From DMER64 sp964542305 (GTDB lineage: Bacteria; Bacteroidota; Bacteroidia; Bacteroidales; UBA932): a stretch of DNA of 55,903 nt. Below, one piece after another: positions 41,596 through 50,643 of the stretch. The translations under genes were made by a program, and so were the position numbers. Where the stretch lies: positions 1 to 55,903 of the forward strand of contig CAZITX010000016.1 of NCBI GenBank assembly GCA_964542305.1, written 5' to 3'. Numbering within the stretch: the stretch's first letter is position 1; the number at the start of each line of letters is the position of its first letter. The notes under the pieces are model-generated. The model had not been told where the DNA came from, made no database searches, and saw only the letters and a list, made by a program, of their open reading frames with translations.

Positions 41596-41638
41596 TTTGT
41601 CATTAAATAATTTTTACCTAAAATTGCACAAACGTTTG
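41596..41638 (+). promoter_or_regulatory. Ribokinase operon promoter and LacI-family operator
   Basis: TTTG (41596-41599), a 19-nt spacer and TAAAATTG (41619-41626, 7 of 8 to TAnnTTTG) form a well-spaced Bacteroidota promoter. The perfect palindrome CAAACGTTTG (41629-41638), typical of LacI-family operators, covers the expected transcription start. This fits repression by the divergent LacI regulator. Confidence 0.75.
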
Positions 41639-41654
41639 CATTAATAACTAAAAG

Positions 41655-42554
41655 ATGGAGAAAATAGCCATAATTGGAAGTTCTAATACCGATTTGGTAA
41701 TTAAAACAGAAAGAATCCCGGAACCGGGAGAAACAATCCTGGGAGGAGATTTTATGATGACACCCGGGGGAAAAGGAGCCAACCAGGCAGTAGCAGCAGC
41801 AAGACTTGGCGGGAAAGTTGCATTTATAACCAAGATTGGAGACGATATGTTTGGAAAAGAAGCGTTGGATCATTATAAAAAGGAATCCATGGATATTTCA
41901 TGTGTCTTTACAGATCTGGAAGCGCCTTCCGGAACGGCTATTATTTGCGTGGATGCCCATGGAGAGAACTGTATTGTGGTAGCTCCCGGGGCAAATAATA
42001 AAATGACCAGGAAGGATATAGATATGGCAATAGACGTAATTGAATCGGCAGACATAATTCTAATGCAACTGGAAACCCCCATGGATGTTATAGAATATGT
42101 GGCAGATATTGCCTGGGAAAAAGGGAAAAAAGTGATACTCAATCCCGCACCGGCTGCCGAACTTCCTGAGGATCTTATTAAGAAACTTTACCTGATCACG
42201 CCAAACAGTACGGAATGTAAACAAATCACGGGAATTGCCATTAATTCGCCGGCCGATGCCGCTGCGGCTGCCAATGCTCTTCTGGAAATGGGTGCAGGAA
42301 ATGTGGTTATAACATTGGGAGCAAACGGGGCATACGTTAAGAACCATGATGTTGAGGAATACATACCGGCTGTATTGGTAAAAGCTTTAGATACCACGGC
42401 TGCCGGTGACACTTTTAACGGGGCTTTATGTGTAGCGCTTTCAGAAGGGATGGATTTAACACAGGCTGTACATTTTGCCACAAAGGCAGCGGCCATATCG
42501 GTAACAAGAATGGGAGCTCAGGCATCCATACCATATAGAAGAGAAATCAGTTGA
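41655..42554 (+). CDS. rbsK: Ribokinase
   Basis: 299 residues of the PfkB sugar kinase family, close to ribokinase: N-terminal NTDLVIKTERIPEPGET, GKGANQAVAAARLGG, the NPAPA motif, and the catalytic signature DTTAAGDTFNGAL with the base Asp in GD. It phosphorylates ribose (or deoxyribose) to the 5-phosphate. It is the first gene of the operon and follows a promoter with a LacI operator. The SusC gene begins 18 bp downstream, so the kinase is co-transcribed with the uptake system and the exported hydrolases. Confidence 0.93.
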   Translation: MEKIAIIGSSNTDLVIKTERIPEPGETILGGDFMMTPGGKGANQAVAAARLGGKVAFITKIGDDMFGKEALDHYKKESMDISCVFTDLEAPSGTAIICVDAHGENCIVVAPGANNKMTRKDIDMAIDVIESADIILMQLETPMDVIEYVADIAWEKGKKVILNPAPAAELPEDLIKKLYLITPNSTECKQITGIAINSPADAAAAANALLEMGAGNVVITLGANGAYVKNHDVEEYIPAVLVKALDTTAAGDTFNGALCVALSEGMDLTQAVHFATKAAAISVTRMGAQASIPYRREIS

Positions 42555-42572
42555 ATTGGAAAAGGGAGAAAA

Positions 42573-45497
42573 ATGAAAAATATTAAAATTTATTCACTAT
42601 TTATTGTTTTCCTGTTTGCAGCAACCCAAACGGTGCACGCTCAGGAAAGGAACATTACCGGCAACGTAAGGGCTTCCGGTAATGGTTCACCTCTGATAGG
42701 AGTCACTGTATACATTCAAGGCACAACGGTCAGCACCGTAACCGATGCACAGGGCAATTACTCCATACAGGTTGATGCCCCGGAAGATATCCTGGTTTTT
42801 TCCAGTCTGGGATTTGAAGAAACCCGTACTGTAGCCGGCGATAGAACCGTTATAGATGTCTTGCTGATTGAAACGGCCCTGGACCTGGAAGAGATGGTAA
42901 TCATAGGTTACGGCAAAACAACAAAAAAGGAAGTGACCGGATCCATTGCAAGCCTTAAACCCGAGGATTTTAACCATGGAACATTTACTACTGCTGCCGG
43001 GCTTCTTCAGGGAAAGGTTGCCGGATTGACAGTAGTCAACGCTTCCGGCGGTGACCCTAACGGTAATTTTGAAATATTACTCAGGGGAACCAATTCCCTG
43101 TCAGCCGGCCAGGGACCGCTGATCATCATAGATGGTGTTGTAGGGGCTGACATCAGAAATATTAATTACCAGGAAGTGGAATCCATCGACGTATTGAAAG
43201 ACGGTTCGGCTGCTGCCATATATGGAACACGGGGAACCAACGGAGTAGTGATCATTACCACAAAGAGGGCTCAGGCCGGGACAACACAAGTGGAATACGA
43301 CGGACAGGTTTCCGTACAAACCGTTCAAAGCAGGGCAATCCCTTTGACTGCAAAAGAATTCACGGAAGTTATCAATCAATACAAACCCGCCGCATCCGGG
43401 TCTCTTTACGGAGCAGAAACCGACTGGTTCAGGGAACTTACCAGGACCCCCATCAGTCACAAACATTCATTGGCACTTTCCGGCGGGAGCGAAAAGTTTT
43501 CACACAGAACCGTACTTAATATTGAAGATAACCAGGGAATTCAGAAAAAGAACGAATCACAAAAATTCCTTATAAAGACCAATATCAAACAAAGTGCTTT
43601 GCAAGGCTGGCTGGATTTTGATTACAACATTTTCGGATCAAAGAGAAAATATTCTCCGGCCAACTACTCGGCTTTTGAACAGGCATTTTACCACAATCCC
43701 ACAGAACCTGTTTACGACCCTGAAAATGAAGTGTCCGGCGGGTATTACCGCATAGCGGAAATGGCTTATTACAACCCGGTTGCCATGATCAACGAGCAGA
43801 TACAGGAACGGGAAGCAGATGATTTTGGGGCATCGGTCAGGGCTACGTTAAATGTATTGCCCATTGAAGGGCTTAAATGGGACAACTTTGTGTCTTACAA
43901 TCAACAACGCTACCAGTCCAATTCTTACCGTACCCGTTATTATCCCAGTTCAATAGGTCAGGATGGGGTTGCCTCCATAAGCAACGAATATACCAACGAT
44001 ATCCAGTACGAAAGTACAGTGAATTACAGCAATACCTTTAATAAACATTCCATTCAGGCCGTTTTGGGGTATGCCTACCAAAGGCAAACCGGTGAATACG
44101 GCTCTATGGGCAATCAGGGTTTTGATACCGATGACTGGTTGACACACAACATAGGTGCCGGAACGTCGCTTAAGGAAGGTTTGGCCTCTATGTATTCTTA
44201 CAAAGAGTCCAATACTTACATAGCTTTCTTTGGAAGGGTCATGTACAATTACGATGAAAAATACCTGGCCTCGGTATCATTGCGCCGCGACGGTTCCAGT
44301 CGTTTTGGAAAAGACAACAAGTGGGGTTGGTTCCCGGCTGTAAGTTTGGGATGGAGGTTAGACAGAGAAGAATGGTTGCAGGATGTGGAATGGATCAGTG
44401 ACCTGAAACTGCGCGCCGGTTACGGTGTTACCGGAAATCAGGATTTTTCCAATTACAAGTCCCTGATGCTTATGAAAGTATCCGGGAAGTTCTTCTACAA
44501 CAATGAATGGATCAATACATACGCTCCGGCCAGCAATCCCAATTACAACCTGGCATGGGAAAAGAAAGCCGAATACAATGTAGGGATAGACTACGGATTG
44601 TTTGATTTCCGCCTGAGAGGTTCAATAGATTATTATTACCGCTTGACATCCAATTTGTTGTATACCTACTCTGTCCCTACGCCCCCTTACGTCTATGACG
44701 AATTGTTTACCAATGTAGGTAAGATCAGCAACCAGGGAATTGAGGTTACCATATCGGCAGATGTTTTCAAGGAAGAGGACCTTTACTGGAATACCTATCT
44801 GACTTTTTCAAAGAACATGAACAAGCTGATTGCCTTTACCAACGAGGAATTCCAGAACGGGTCCTACCATGTGGGATGGCTACCTACGCCGGTGGGAGCA
44901 TATGCCCAACGCCTGGAAGAAGGTAAAAGCCTTGGATCTTTTTACGGACCCGTATGGCAGGGTATTGACGAGAACGGTAATGACATCCTGAAAAACGCCA
45001 TTGGCGGGATTGTTTCCGAGTCTATGTGGGAAAACCTGGGATGTGCCTATCCCGACTTCCAGCTTAACTGGGGCAATTCATTCAATTACAAAAATTTTGA
45101 TTTCTCATTCATGTTCCGTGCTTCAATTGGCGGAAAAGTTTTTAACAGATACGCTGCAGAATACCAGAATATTACTGCACTGGGTCTTAAAAACATCATG
45201 GCTTCCTGGATGGATAACACCGCGTTTACCGGTAATGTGAAATATTCATCCAAATACCTGGAGGATGCCACATACGTGAAACTGGACAATATTACACTGG
45301 GATACACGTTTGATCTGGATAACGATTACATGAAAAAACTAAGGGTGAATCTGACAGGACAGAATGTTTTCTGTATCACCGGGTATTCCGGGGTGGATCC
45401 GGAGGTTAGCCTGTCCGGATTGGCTCCCGGGATTGAAAGCCTGAGCTATTATCCCAGGACCACAGTGATTACTTTAGGGGTTAACCTTGTATTTTAA
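42573..45497 (+). CDS. SusC/RagA-family TonB-dependent outer membrane transporter
   Basis: 974 residues. Signal peptide (FIVFLFAATQTVHAQ), an N-terminal CarboxypepD_reg-like domain (ASGNGSPLIGVTVYIQGT), the plug with GYGKTTKKEVTGSIASL and IDVLKDGSAAAIYGTRGTNG, and a 22-stranded barrel ending PRTTVITLGVNLVF. It imports oligomers or conjugates across the outer membrane, powered by TonB, with its SusD partner encoded 11 bp downstream. Length and order are standard. In this operon the imported substrate is inferred to contain ribose. Confidence 0.97.
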   Translation: MKNIKIYSLFIVFLFAATQTVHAQERNITGNVRASGNGSPLIGVTVYIQGTTVSTVTDAQGNYSIQVDAPEDILVFSSLGFEETRTVAGDRTVIDVLLIETALDLEEMVIIGYGKTTKKEVTGSIASLKPEDFNHGTFTTAAGLLQGKVAGLTVVNASGGDPNGNFEILLRGTNSLSAGQGPLIIIDGVVGADIRNINYQEVESIDVLKDGSAAAIYGTRGTNGVVIITTKRAQAGTTQVEYDGQVSVQTVQSRAIPLTAKEFTEVINQYKPAASGSLYGAETDWFRELTRTPISHKHSLALSGGSEKFSHRTVLNIEDNQGIQKKNESQKFLIKTNIKQSALQGWLDFDYNIFGSKRKYSPANYSAFEQAFYHNPTEPVYDPENEVSGGYYRIAEMAYYNPVAMINEQIQEREADDFGASVRATLNVLPIEGLKWDNFVSYNQQRYQSNSYRTRYYPSSIGQDGVASISNEYTNDIQYESTVNYSNTFNKHSIQAVLGYAYQRQTGEYGSMGNQGFDTDDWLTHNIGAGTSLKEGLASMYSYKESNTYIAFFGRVMYNYDEKYLASVSLRRDGSSRFGKDNKWGWFPAVSLGWRLDREEWLQDVEWISDLKLRAGYGVTGNQDFSNYKSLMLMKVSGKFFYNNEWINTYAPASNPNYNLAWEKKAEYNVGIDYGLFDFRLRGSIDYYYRLTSNLLYTYSVPTPPYVYDELFTNVGKISNQGIEVTISADVFKEEDLYWNTYLTFSKNMNKLIAFTNEEFQNGSYHVGWLPTPVGAYAQRLEEGKSLGSFYGPVWQGIDENGNDILKNAIGGIVSESMWENLGCAYPDFQLNWGNSFNYKNFDFSFMFRASIGGKVFNRYAAEYQNITALGLKNIMASWMDNTAFTGNVKYSSKYLEDATYVKLDNITLGYTFDLDNDYMKKLRVNLTGQNVFCITGYSGVDPEVSLSGLAPGIESLSYYPRTTVITLGVNLVF

Positions 45498-45508
45498 ACA
45501 GGAGGAAA

Positions 45509-47029
45509 ATGAATATGAAGATCAAATACTTAACAATTATACTAGGGGCAGCAACCGTAATGGGTTGTACGGACCTGACAGAAGAAGTCTATTCAGAAAT
45601 TCCGGCGGATAACTTCTTCAAAAACGAAAAAGAACTCATATCCAACGTAGGGAGGGCTTACACCAAACTCCAGGCTTATGGCACGGAACAGAGTCTTTGG
45701 ACATTGAATCTACAAGTTACCGATGAATGTGCAGCTCCCGTAAATGCAAACGGAAGCTGGACTGAAGAGCGTTACCAGGAGTTACAGTACCACAACTTCA
45801 ACCAGTCCAACAAGCTGGTCAGGAAGGGATGGGAATATTGCTTTGACGGAGTAGCTTCCTGCAACGAGATCCTTTATACCACAGCTCAGTCGGCCATCGA
45901 ATTTGAAGGAAAGGATAAAATTTTGGCCGAGGTAAAACTTTTGCGGGCGTATTTCTATTTTATGGGAGTGGACGGATGGGGGAACGTTCCTTTCTCCGAA
46001 GATTATTCGGATCCTTCGTATCCCGAGCAGAAAGACAGAAATTTCATGTTTAGTTGGATAGAAAATGAGATCCTGGAAAATGTAGATAAACTGGAACAAA
46101 ACCCAACTCCTGAATATTACGGAAGGGTGACGCAGGGAATGGCCTACACACTTCTGGCCAAACTCTACATGATGTCACAGGAATGGACCGGGACACCCCG
46201 CTGGGAAGAAGCCGAAGCAGCCTGTAAAAAAGTCATAGATTCAGGAGCTTATCTCATTGAGGACAATTATTCGGACAATTTCAAGCCGTATAATGAAGGT
46301 TCACGGGAGAATATTTTTACGATCGTATACAATACCATATACACCACATCGGATCACAATGCATTTATTATCTATATGCTGGTTTTACATCCGTCCAGTT
46401 GTGCAACGTTCAACATTCCCGCCACTCCCTGGGATGGATTTGTCTGCCAGCCGGATTTCTTTGCAAAATACGATCCTGCCGATACAAGGCGTTCGGACAC
46501 ATGGCTTTCCGGCCAGCAATACGACGTGACAGGAAAACCTATCGACGGTTTTGTGATTACACCCTTGTTTGAAGAATCCAAATACAGGAACGGAAGGGAT
46601 ACTTACGACGGTGCCAAGCTGAGAAAATGGAGCTATCAGACCGACGGACTTTTGCTTGGTGGCCAGACAAGTATGGAAAACGATTTTGCCATTTTCAGAT
46701 ATTCCGATCTGATCCTTATGTATGCCGAGTCTCTTGTGCGTCAGGGAAGAGCAGCGGAAGCCGCAGGCTTGGAAGAATTGGCGAAGATCCGGACACGGGC
46801 CGGTCTGGCGCCATACTCGGCAGGTCAACTCTCTTTGGATGAATTGTATGACGAGCGTGGCCGCGAACTGGCCTGGGAGGGTTGGAGAAGGCAGGACATG
46901 ATCCGTTTTGGCAAATTCAACGATCCCTGGTGGGCCAAAAAAGCCTCGGCACAAAACAAAAAGATTTATCCCATCCCCAGAGAGGCTTTGGCATCCAACC
47001 CCAATTTAGTACAAAACCCCGGTTATTAA
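45509..47029 (+). CDS. SusD/RagB-family nutrient-binding lipoprotein
   Basis: 506 residues with a lipoprotein signal (AATVMGC) and the SusD fold: SEIPADNFFKNEKELISNVG at the N-terminus, WEYCFDGVASCNEIL in the TPR part, YADSLILMYAESLVRQG-like segment, and the C-terminal ERGRELAWEGWRRQDMIRFG region ending VQNPGY. SusD caps the SusC barrel on the cell surface and binds the ligand. A Shine-Dalgarno-like AGGAGG precedes the ATG. The pair is flanked by ribokinase upstream and exported hydrolases downstream. Confidence 0.96.
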   Translation: MNMKIKYLTIILGAATVMGCTDLTEEVYSEIPADNFFKNEKELISNVGRAYTKLQAYGTEQSLWTLNLQVTDECAAPVNANGSWTEERYQELQYHNFNQSNKLVRKGWEYCFDGVASCNEILYTTAQSAIEFEGKDKILAEVKLLRAYFYFMGVDGWGNVPFSEDYSDPSYPEQKDRNFMFSWIENEILENVDKLEQNPTPEYYGRVTQGMAYTLLAKLYMMSQEWTGTPRWEEAEAACKKVIDSGAYLIEDNYSDNFKPYNEGSRENIFTIVYNTIYTTSDHNAFIIYMLVLHPSSCATFNIPATPWDGFVCQPDFFAKYDPADTRRSDTWLSGQQYDVTGKPIDGFVITPLFEESKYRNGRDTYDGAKLRKWSYQTDGLLLGGQTSMENDFAIFRYSDLILMYAESLVRQGRAAEAAGLEELAKIRTRAGLAPYSAGQLSLDELYDERGRELAWEGWRRQDMIRFGKFNDPWWAKKASAQNKKIYPIPREALASNPNLVQNPGY

Positions 47030-47050
47030 ATTTTTACAATATATTTTATT

Positions 47051-49039
47051 ATGCAGAAGATCATATTATTTTTAGCGGTTGTTGTCCTGGCAACAGGTTG
47101 TTCTACCAAAAAGATACCAATCACGGAATTGCGCGACAAGATTGCGGGTGCCTGGATAGGACAGATGGTAGGCAATATGTACGGTCTGCCTCATGAGAAT
47201 AAATACATTGAAGAACCGGGAGATGAGTCTCTATGGCCTTACGGATACAGCAAATCGCTGGATAAACTGGAATTGTACGAAGGGGCTTTTTCCGATGACG
47301 ATACAGACGTAGAGTACCTCTATCTGATGATGATGGAAAAGTACGGGCACGAACCTACGTACCGAAACCTGAGAGAAGGCTGGATGTATCATATGCGAGA
47401 CAGGATCTGGCTGGCCAATCGGGCTGCCCTTGGATTGATGCATCACGGATTCGTTCCTCCCCATACGGGAAGTAAAGTTTCTAATCCGCACTGGTATCAG
47501 ATTGATCCGCAACTTATTAATGAAATATGGGCCTATACGGCTCCGGGAATGCCTGAATATGCAGCCGAAAAATCGGCCTGGGCTGCCCGTATAACCAGTG
47601 ATGACTGGGCCATTGTTCCGACCATTCATTACGGGGCCATGTATTCCATGGCTTTCTTTGAGAACGATATTGAAAAGATCATTATTGATGCCATTGAATT
47701 TCTTCCTGAAGGGGACCGATACAGGAAAACCGTAGAAGAAGCGGTGGACCTGTATCATCAATATCCCGATGATTGGCAAAAAGCCCGTCATATCATTGCT
47801 CAGAAATATTATACGGATGAAGATGAAATGACAAAAACCATTTGGAACGCAAACCTGAACGGAGCTTGCGGAATCCTTTCCATGCTTTACGGAAAAGGTG
47901 ATCTGCAACTTACTATGGATCTGGGATGTGCCATGGGATTTGATGCCGATAACCAAACAGCCACCGTGGGAGGTATTCTGGGTGTGATGTATGGGGCTTC
48001 TTCCCTGCCGGATCATTTGACCATGCCTATTGAGGGATGGACCAAACCGTTTAACAACAGATACATAAATATTACCCGTCACGACATGCCCGATGCTTCT
48101 ATTGAAGACATTATTGATCGTACGGTACAGATGGCCATACAACTGGTATGTACTAAAGGAGGAAAGCTTCAAGGTAGCGGCCAGGAAGAATACCTTGTGA
48201 TACCCAAAAAGGTTCGTTTTAATCCACCTGTGGAGTACAGTCGCGGGCCAATGCCGGCACTGGAAGTGGGCGTACCGGCTGAAACCGGTTTTGGCGTGCT
48301 GCCTTATCCCGGTAAATATCTGGCACTGGAAAGCGGTGAACTGCCCGACGGGTTGACTTTTGAAAAAGGAATATTGAAAGGTACACCTGCAAAACCCGGC
48401 AAGTATCCCGTTAAATTGCAGCTTTATGATGAAAATACGGGTACGGCGGAAACTACGGATGACATGCGGGTTGAATTCATAGTAAGGACAAAAAATATTG
48501 CCCCGTCAGCAGATACTATCTATGCTTCGGTAAGGGAAGTGAACACAGAGGTGTTGTTCAATTGCTGGATCACTTTTGGCCGGCCCATGTATGCCAGGAC
48601 TGTAGATGTGATCAACGATGGCATTGTGTCTGGTGAAGGGTCCGTTTTTTATTCCCTTGAAGAAATGTCCAATGCCCCCAAGAGTGATTTTTTTGGATAC
48701 GGTTGGAATGAAAAAAAGCACATAAACATGGTTGCTTTTCATACCGGTTGTATGGAAGAATTCGGAGGCTGGTATAATGCCGGCACGTTGAAAGTGCAGT
48801 ATTTGGATGGGAAAGGCAAATGGCAAAATGTCAGGAATTTCCGTTCCACTCCGGCGCTTCCCCAAACCGACATTGTTTTTTTCCAACCGCATTTTGTGGA
48901 ATTTGTTTTTGAATTTGATCCGGTGGAAACCAATGGAATCCGGATTATTGGAGACAATAAGGTGCAAGACCATTGGGATAAGTATACCAAGAATGTTTCT
49001 TCATTCATATCCATCACCGAATTAAGTGTATATCAATAG
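47051..49039 (+). CDS. ADP-ribosylglycohydrolase family lipoprotein with C-terminal Ig-like and discoidin-like parts
   Basis: 662 residues with a lipoprotein signal (LATGC). The DraG-type all-alpha domain has IAGAWIGQMVGNMYG, the metal motif FSDDDTDVEY and the C-terminal FDADNQTATVGGILGVMYG. Of the three paralogues, this one keeps the canonical DDDTD metal site. After about residue 395 come a putative-Ig segment (LPDGLTFEKGILKGTPAKPG) and a C-terminal beta-sandwich. DraG-family enzymes hydrolyse N- or O-glycosidic bonds to ribose of ADP-ribosyl groups; this exported version presumably cleaves a ribosyl conjugate. It follows susD by 21 bp. Confidence 0.88.
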   Translation: MQKIILFLAVVVLATGCSTKKIPITELRDKIAGAWIGQMVGNMYGLPHENKYIEEPGDESLWPYGYSKSLDKLELYEGAFSDDDTDVEYLYLMMMEKYGHEPTYRNLREGWMYHMRDRIWLANRAALGLMHHGFVPPHTGSKVSNPHWYQIDPQLINEIWAYTAPGMPEYAAEKSAWAARITSDDWAIVPTIHYGAMYSMAFFENDIEKIIIDAIEFLPEGDRYRKTVEEAVDLYHQYPDDWQKARHIIAQKYYTDEDEMTKTIWNANLNGACGILSMLYGKGDLQLTMDLGCAMGFDADNQTATVGGILGVMYGASSLPDHLTMPIEGWTKPFNNRYINITRHDMPDASIEDIIDRTVQMAIQLVCTKGGKLQGSGQEEYLVIPKKVRFNPPVEYSRGPMPALEVGVPAETGFGVLPYPGKYLALESGELPDGLTFEKGILKGTPAKPGKYPVKLQLYDENTGTAETTDDMRVEFIVRTKNIAPSADTIYASVREVNTEVLFNCWITFGRPMYARTVDVINDGIVSGEGSVFYSLEEMSNAPKSDFFGYGWNEKKHINMVAFHTGCMEEFGGWYNAGTLKVQYLDGKGKWQNVRNFRSTPALPQTDIVFFQPHFVEFVFEFDPVETNGIRIIGDNKVQDHWDKYTKNVSSFISITELSVYQ

Positions 49040-49047
49040 AAGTGATC

Positions 49048-50643
49048 ATGAGAAAAACAACAATAGCCCTTTTATTTTCAATTATATTATTTGCCACGGG
49101 ATGTTCACAGCAGGATGTTCCTTCAGAAGTAATTCTGTCCAAAGACGCACTTTTTGACAAGATAAAGGGAGGTTGGGCAGGCCAGACCATTGGCGTAGTA
49201 TACGGTGCTCCTACTGAATTTAAATTTACGGGAACCACTATACAGGATTACCAGCCCATCCCCTGGGGAAATCATTATATAAAATACTGGTGGGACAAGA
49301 AGCCGGGACTGTTTGACGATATTTATAACGATTTGACCTTTGTGGAAACCCTGGAACAGGAAGGCCTGGATTGCAGCCAGGAGATACTGGCAAAGCGCTT
49401 TGCCTTTGCCGGGTATCATCTGGCGCACGCTAACCAGGCATCCAGGTACAACATCCGAAACGGCATCATGCCCCCGGAATCAGGATTCTGGATGAATAAT
49501 CCGCACGCCGATGATCTGGATTTCCAGATAGAAGCAGATTTTATTGGGTTAATGACTCCCGGTTTGATGCCCCAGGCTATGGAGATGGCTTCTCGGGTGG
49601 GGCATATTATGAACAGCGGGGATGGTTTTTACGGGGGCGCTTTTGTATCCGGTCTGTATTCCTCGGCTTTTGTCTGTGATGACCCGGCAACTGTACTGGA
49701 TAGGGCTTTGGAGCCGATCCCGGCGGAAAGCCAGTTCTACCGGTGTATTGATGATGTCAGGAAGTTGCATGCGAAGTATCCGGATGACTGGGAACAATGC
49801 TGGTTTGAAATGCATAAAAAGTGGAACAAAGATGTTGGCTGTCCCAAGGGCGTTTTTTTAAGCTTTAATATTGATGCCAAGATCAATGCAGCTTACATAG
49901 CCATTGGGTTGTTGTACGGGGAAGGGGATTTTTCTAAATCAGTGGAAATTGCTACCCGCTGCGGTCAGGATTCCGATTGCAATCCGGCCACGGTAGCCGG
50001 CGTGTTGGGTGTAATGAAAGGTTATTCCGGCATTCCGGGATATTGGCTGGATCCGCTGAAAGAAATAGAGGAAGAAGATTTTCAGGGTACCAACGTGTCG
50101 TTGGCCAAAGCTTACAGATACAGCTTTTCGCACGCTCTGCAGATGATTCAAAAGGCAGGTGGTGATGTTGAAGGTGACCGGGTTGTCATTCCTGTCCAAA
50201 AGGCGGATGTGCTTCCGTTGGAACAAAATTTCCAGGGTATGTATCCCGTTTACAGAGACCGTAAAGACACTTTTCTGAAAGACAACTATCAGTTTGACTT
50301 TCAGGGGAACGGTTTTGTGATCTGGGGAAACATTGTGTGTTTACGCAGTGTCACGGCAGACTACGTAGCCAGGGTCTCGGCAAGACATATAGGTTCGGAA
50401 GTTTTCGGTTTGGCAGAGCCGGACGATCCTTACGTTGCCATGGTGGAAGTCTGGATTGACGGAAAGCTGGATCATGTATCACGTCTTCCCATGAAAAATA
50501 CTGACAGAAGGGTGGAACCGGCATGGAAATACCTTTTGCCGGAAGGAAATCATACGGTGGAAATGAAATGGAAAAATCCGCATGAAGATTATCTTATAAG
50601 GATCAACGATATAGTTTATTATTCGGAAACACCGGTTATATGA
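49048..50643 (+). CDS. ADP-ribosylglycohydrolase family lipoprotein (paralogue 2)
   Basis: About 531 residues from ATG 49048 (MRKTTIALLFSIILF, lipobox ATGC). DraG-like motifs: IKGGWAGQTIGVVYG, then FDDIYNDLTFVE in place of DDDTD, NNPHADDLDFQIEADFIG, and RCGQDSDCNPATVAGVLG. It is closely similar to the next gene over the whole catalytic domain, so the pair arose by duplication. A C-terminal beta-rich extension (about 130 residues) follows. The altered first metal motif suggests a different substrate or metal arrangement from paralogue 1. The stop overlaps the start of paralogue 3. Confidence 0.88.
   Translation: MRKTTIALLFSIILFATGCSQQDVPSEVILSKDALFDKIKGGWAGQTIGVVYGAPTEFKFTGTTIQDYQPIPWGNHYIKYWWDKKPGLFDDIYNDLTFVETLEQEGLDCSQEILAKRFAFAGYHLAHANQASRYNIRNGIMPPESGFWMNNPHADDLDFQIEADFIGLMTPGLMPQAMEMASRVGHIMNSGDGFYGGAFVSGLYSSAFVCDDPATVLDRALEPIPAESQFYRCIDDVRKLHAKYPDDWEQCWFEMHKKWNKDVGCPKGVFLSFNIDAKINAAYIAIGLLYGEGDFSKSVEIATRCGQDSDCNPATVAGVLGVMKGYSGIPGYWLDPLKEIEEEDFQGTNVSLAKAYRYSFSHALQMIQKAGGDVEGDRVVIPVQKADVLPLEQNFQGMYPVYRDRKDTFLKDNYQFDFQGNGFVIWGNIVCLRSVTADYVARVSARHIGSEVFGLAEPDDPYVAMVEVWIDGKLDHVSRLPMKNTDRRVEPAWKYLLPEGNHTVEMKWKNPHEDYLIRINDIVYYSETPVI

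Noticed and set aside
47231..48172. Minus-strand 313-codon frame opposite ADP-ribosylglycohydrolase paralogue 1
   Set aside because: It is antisense to a well-supported domain and shows no recognisable features.
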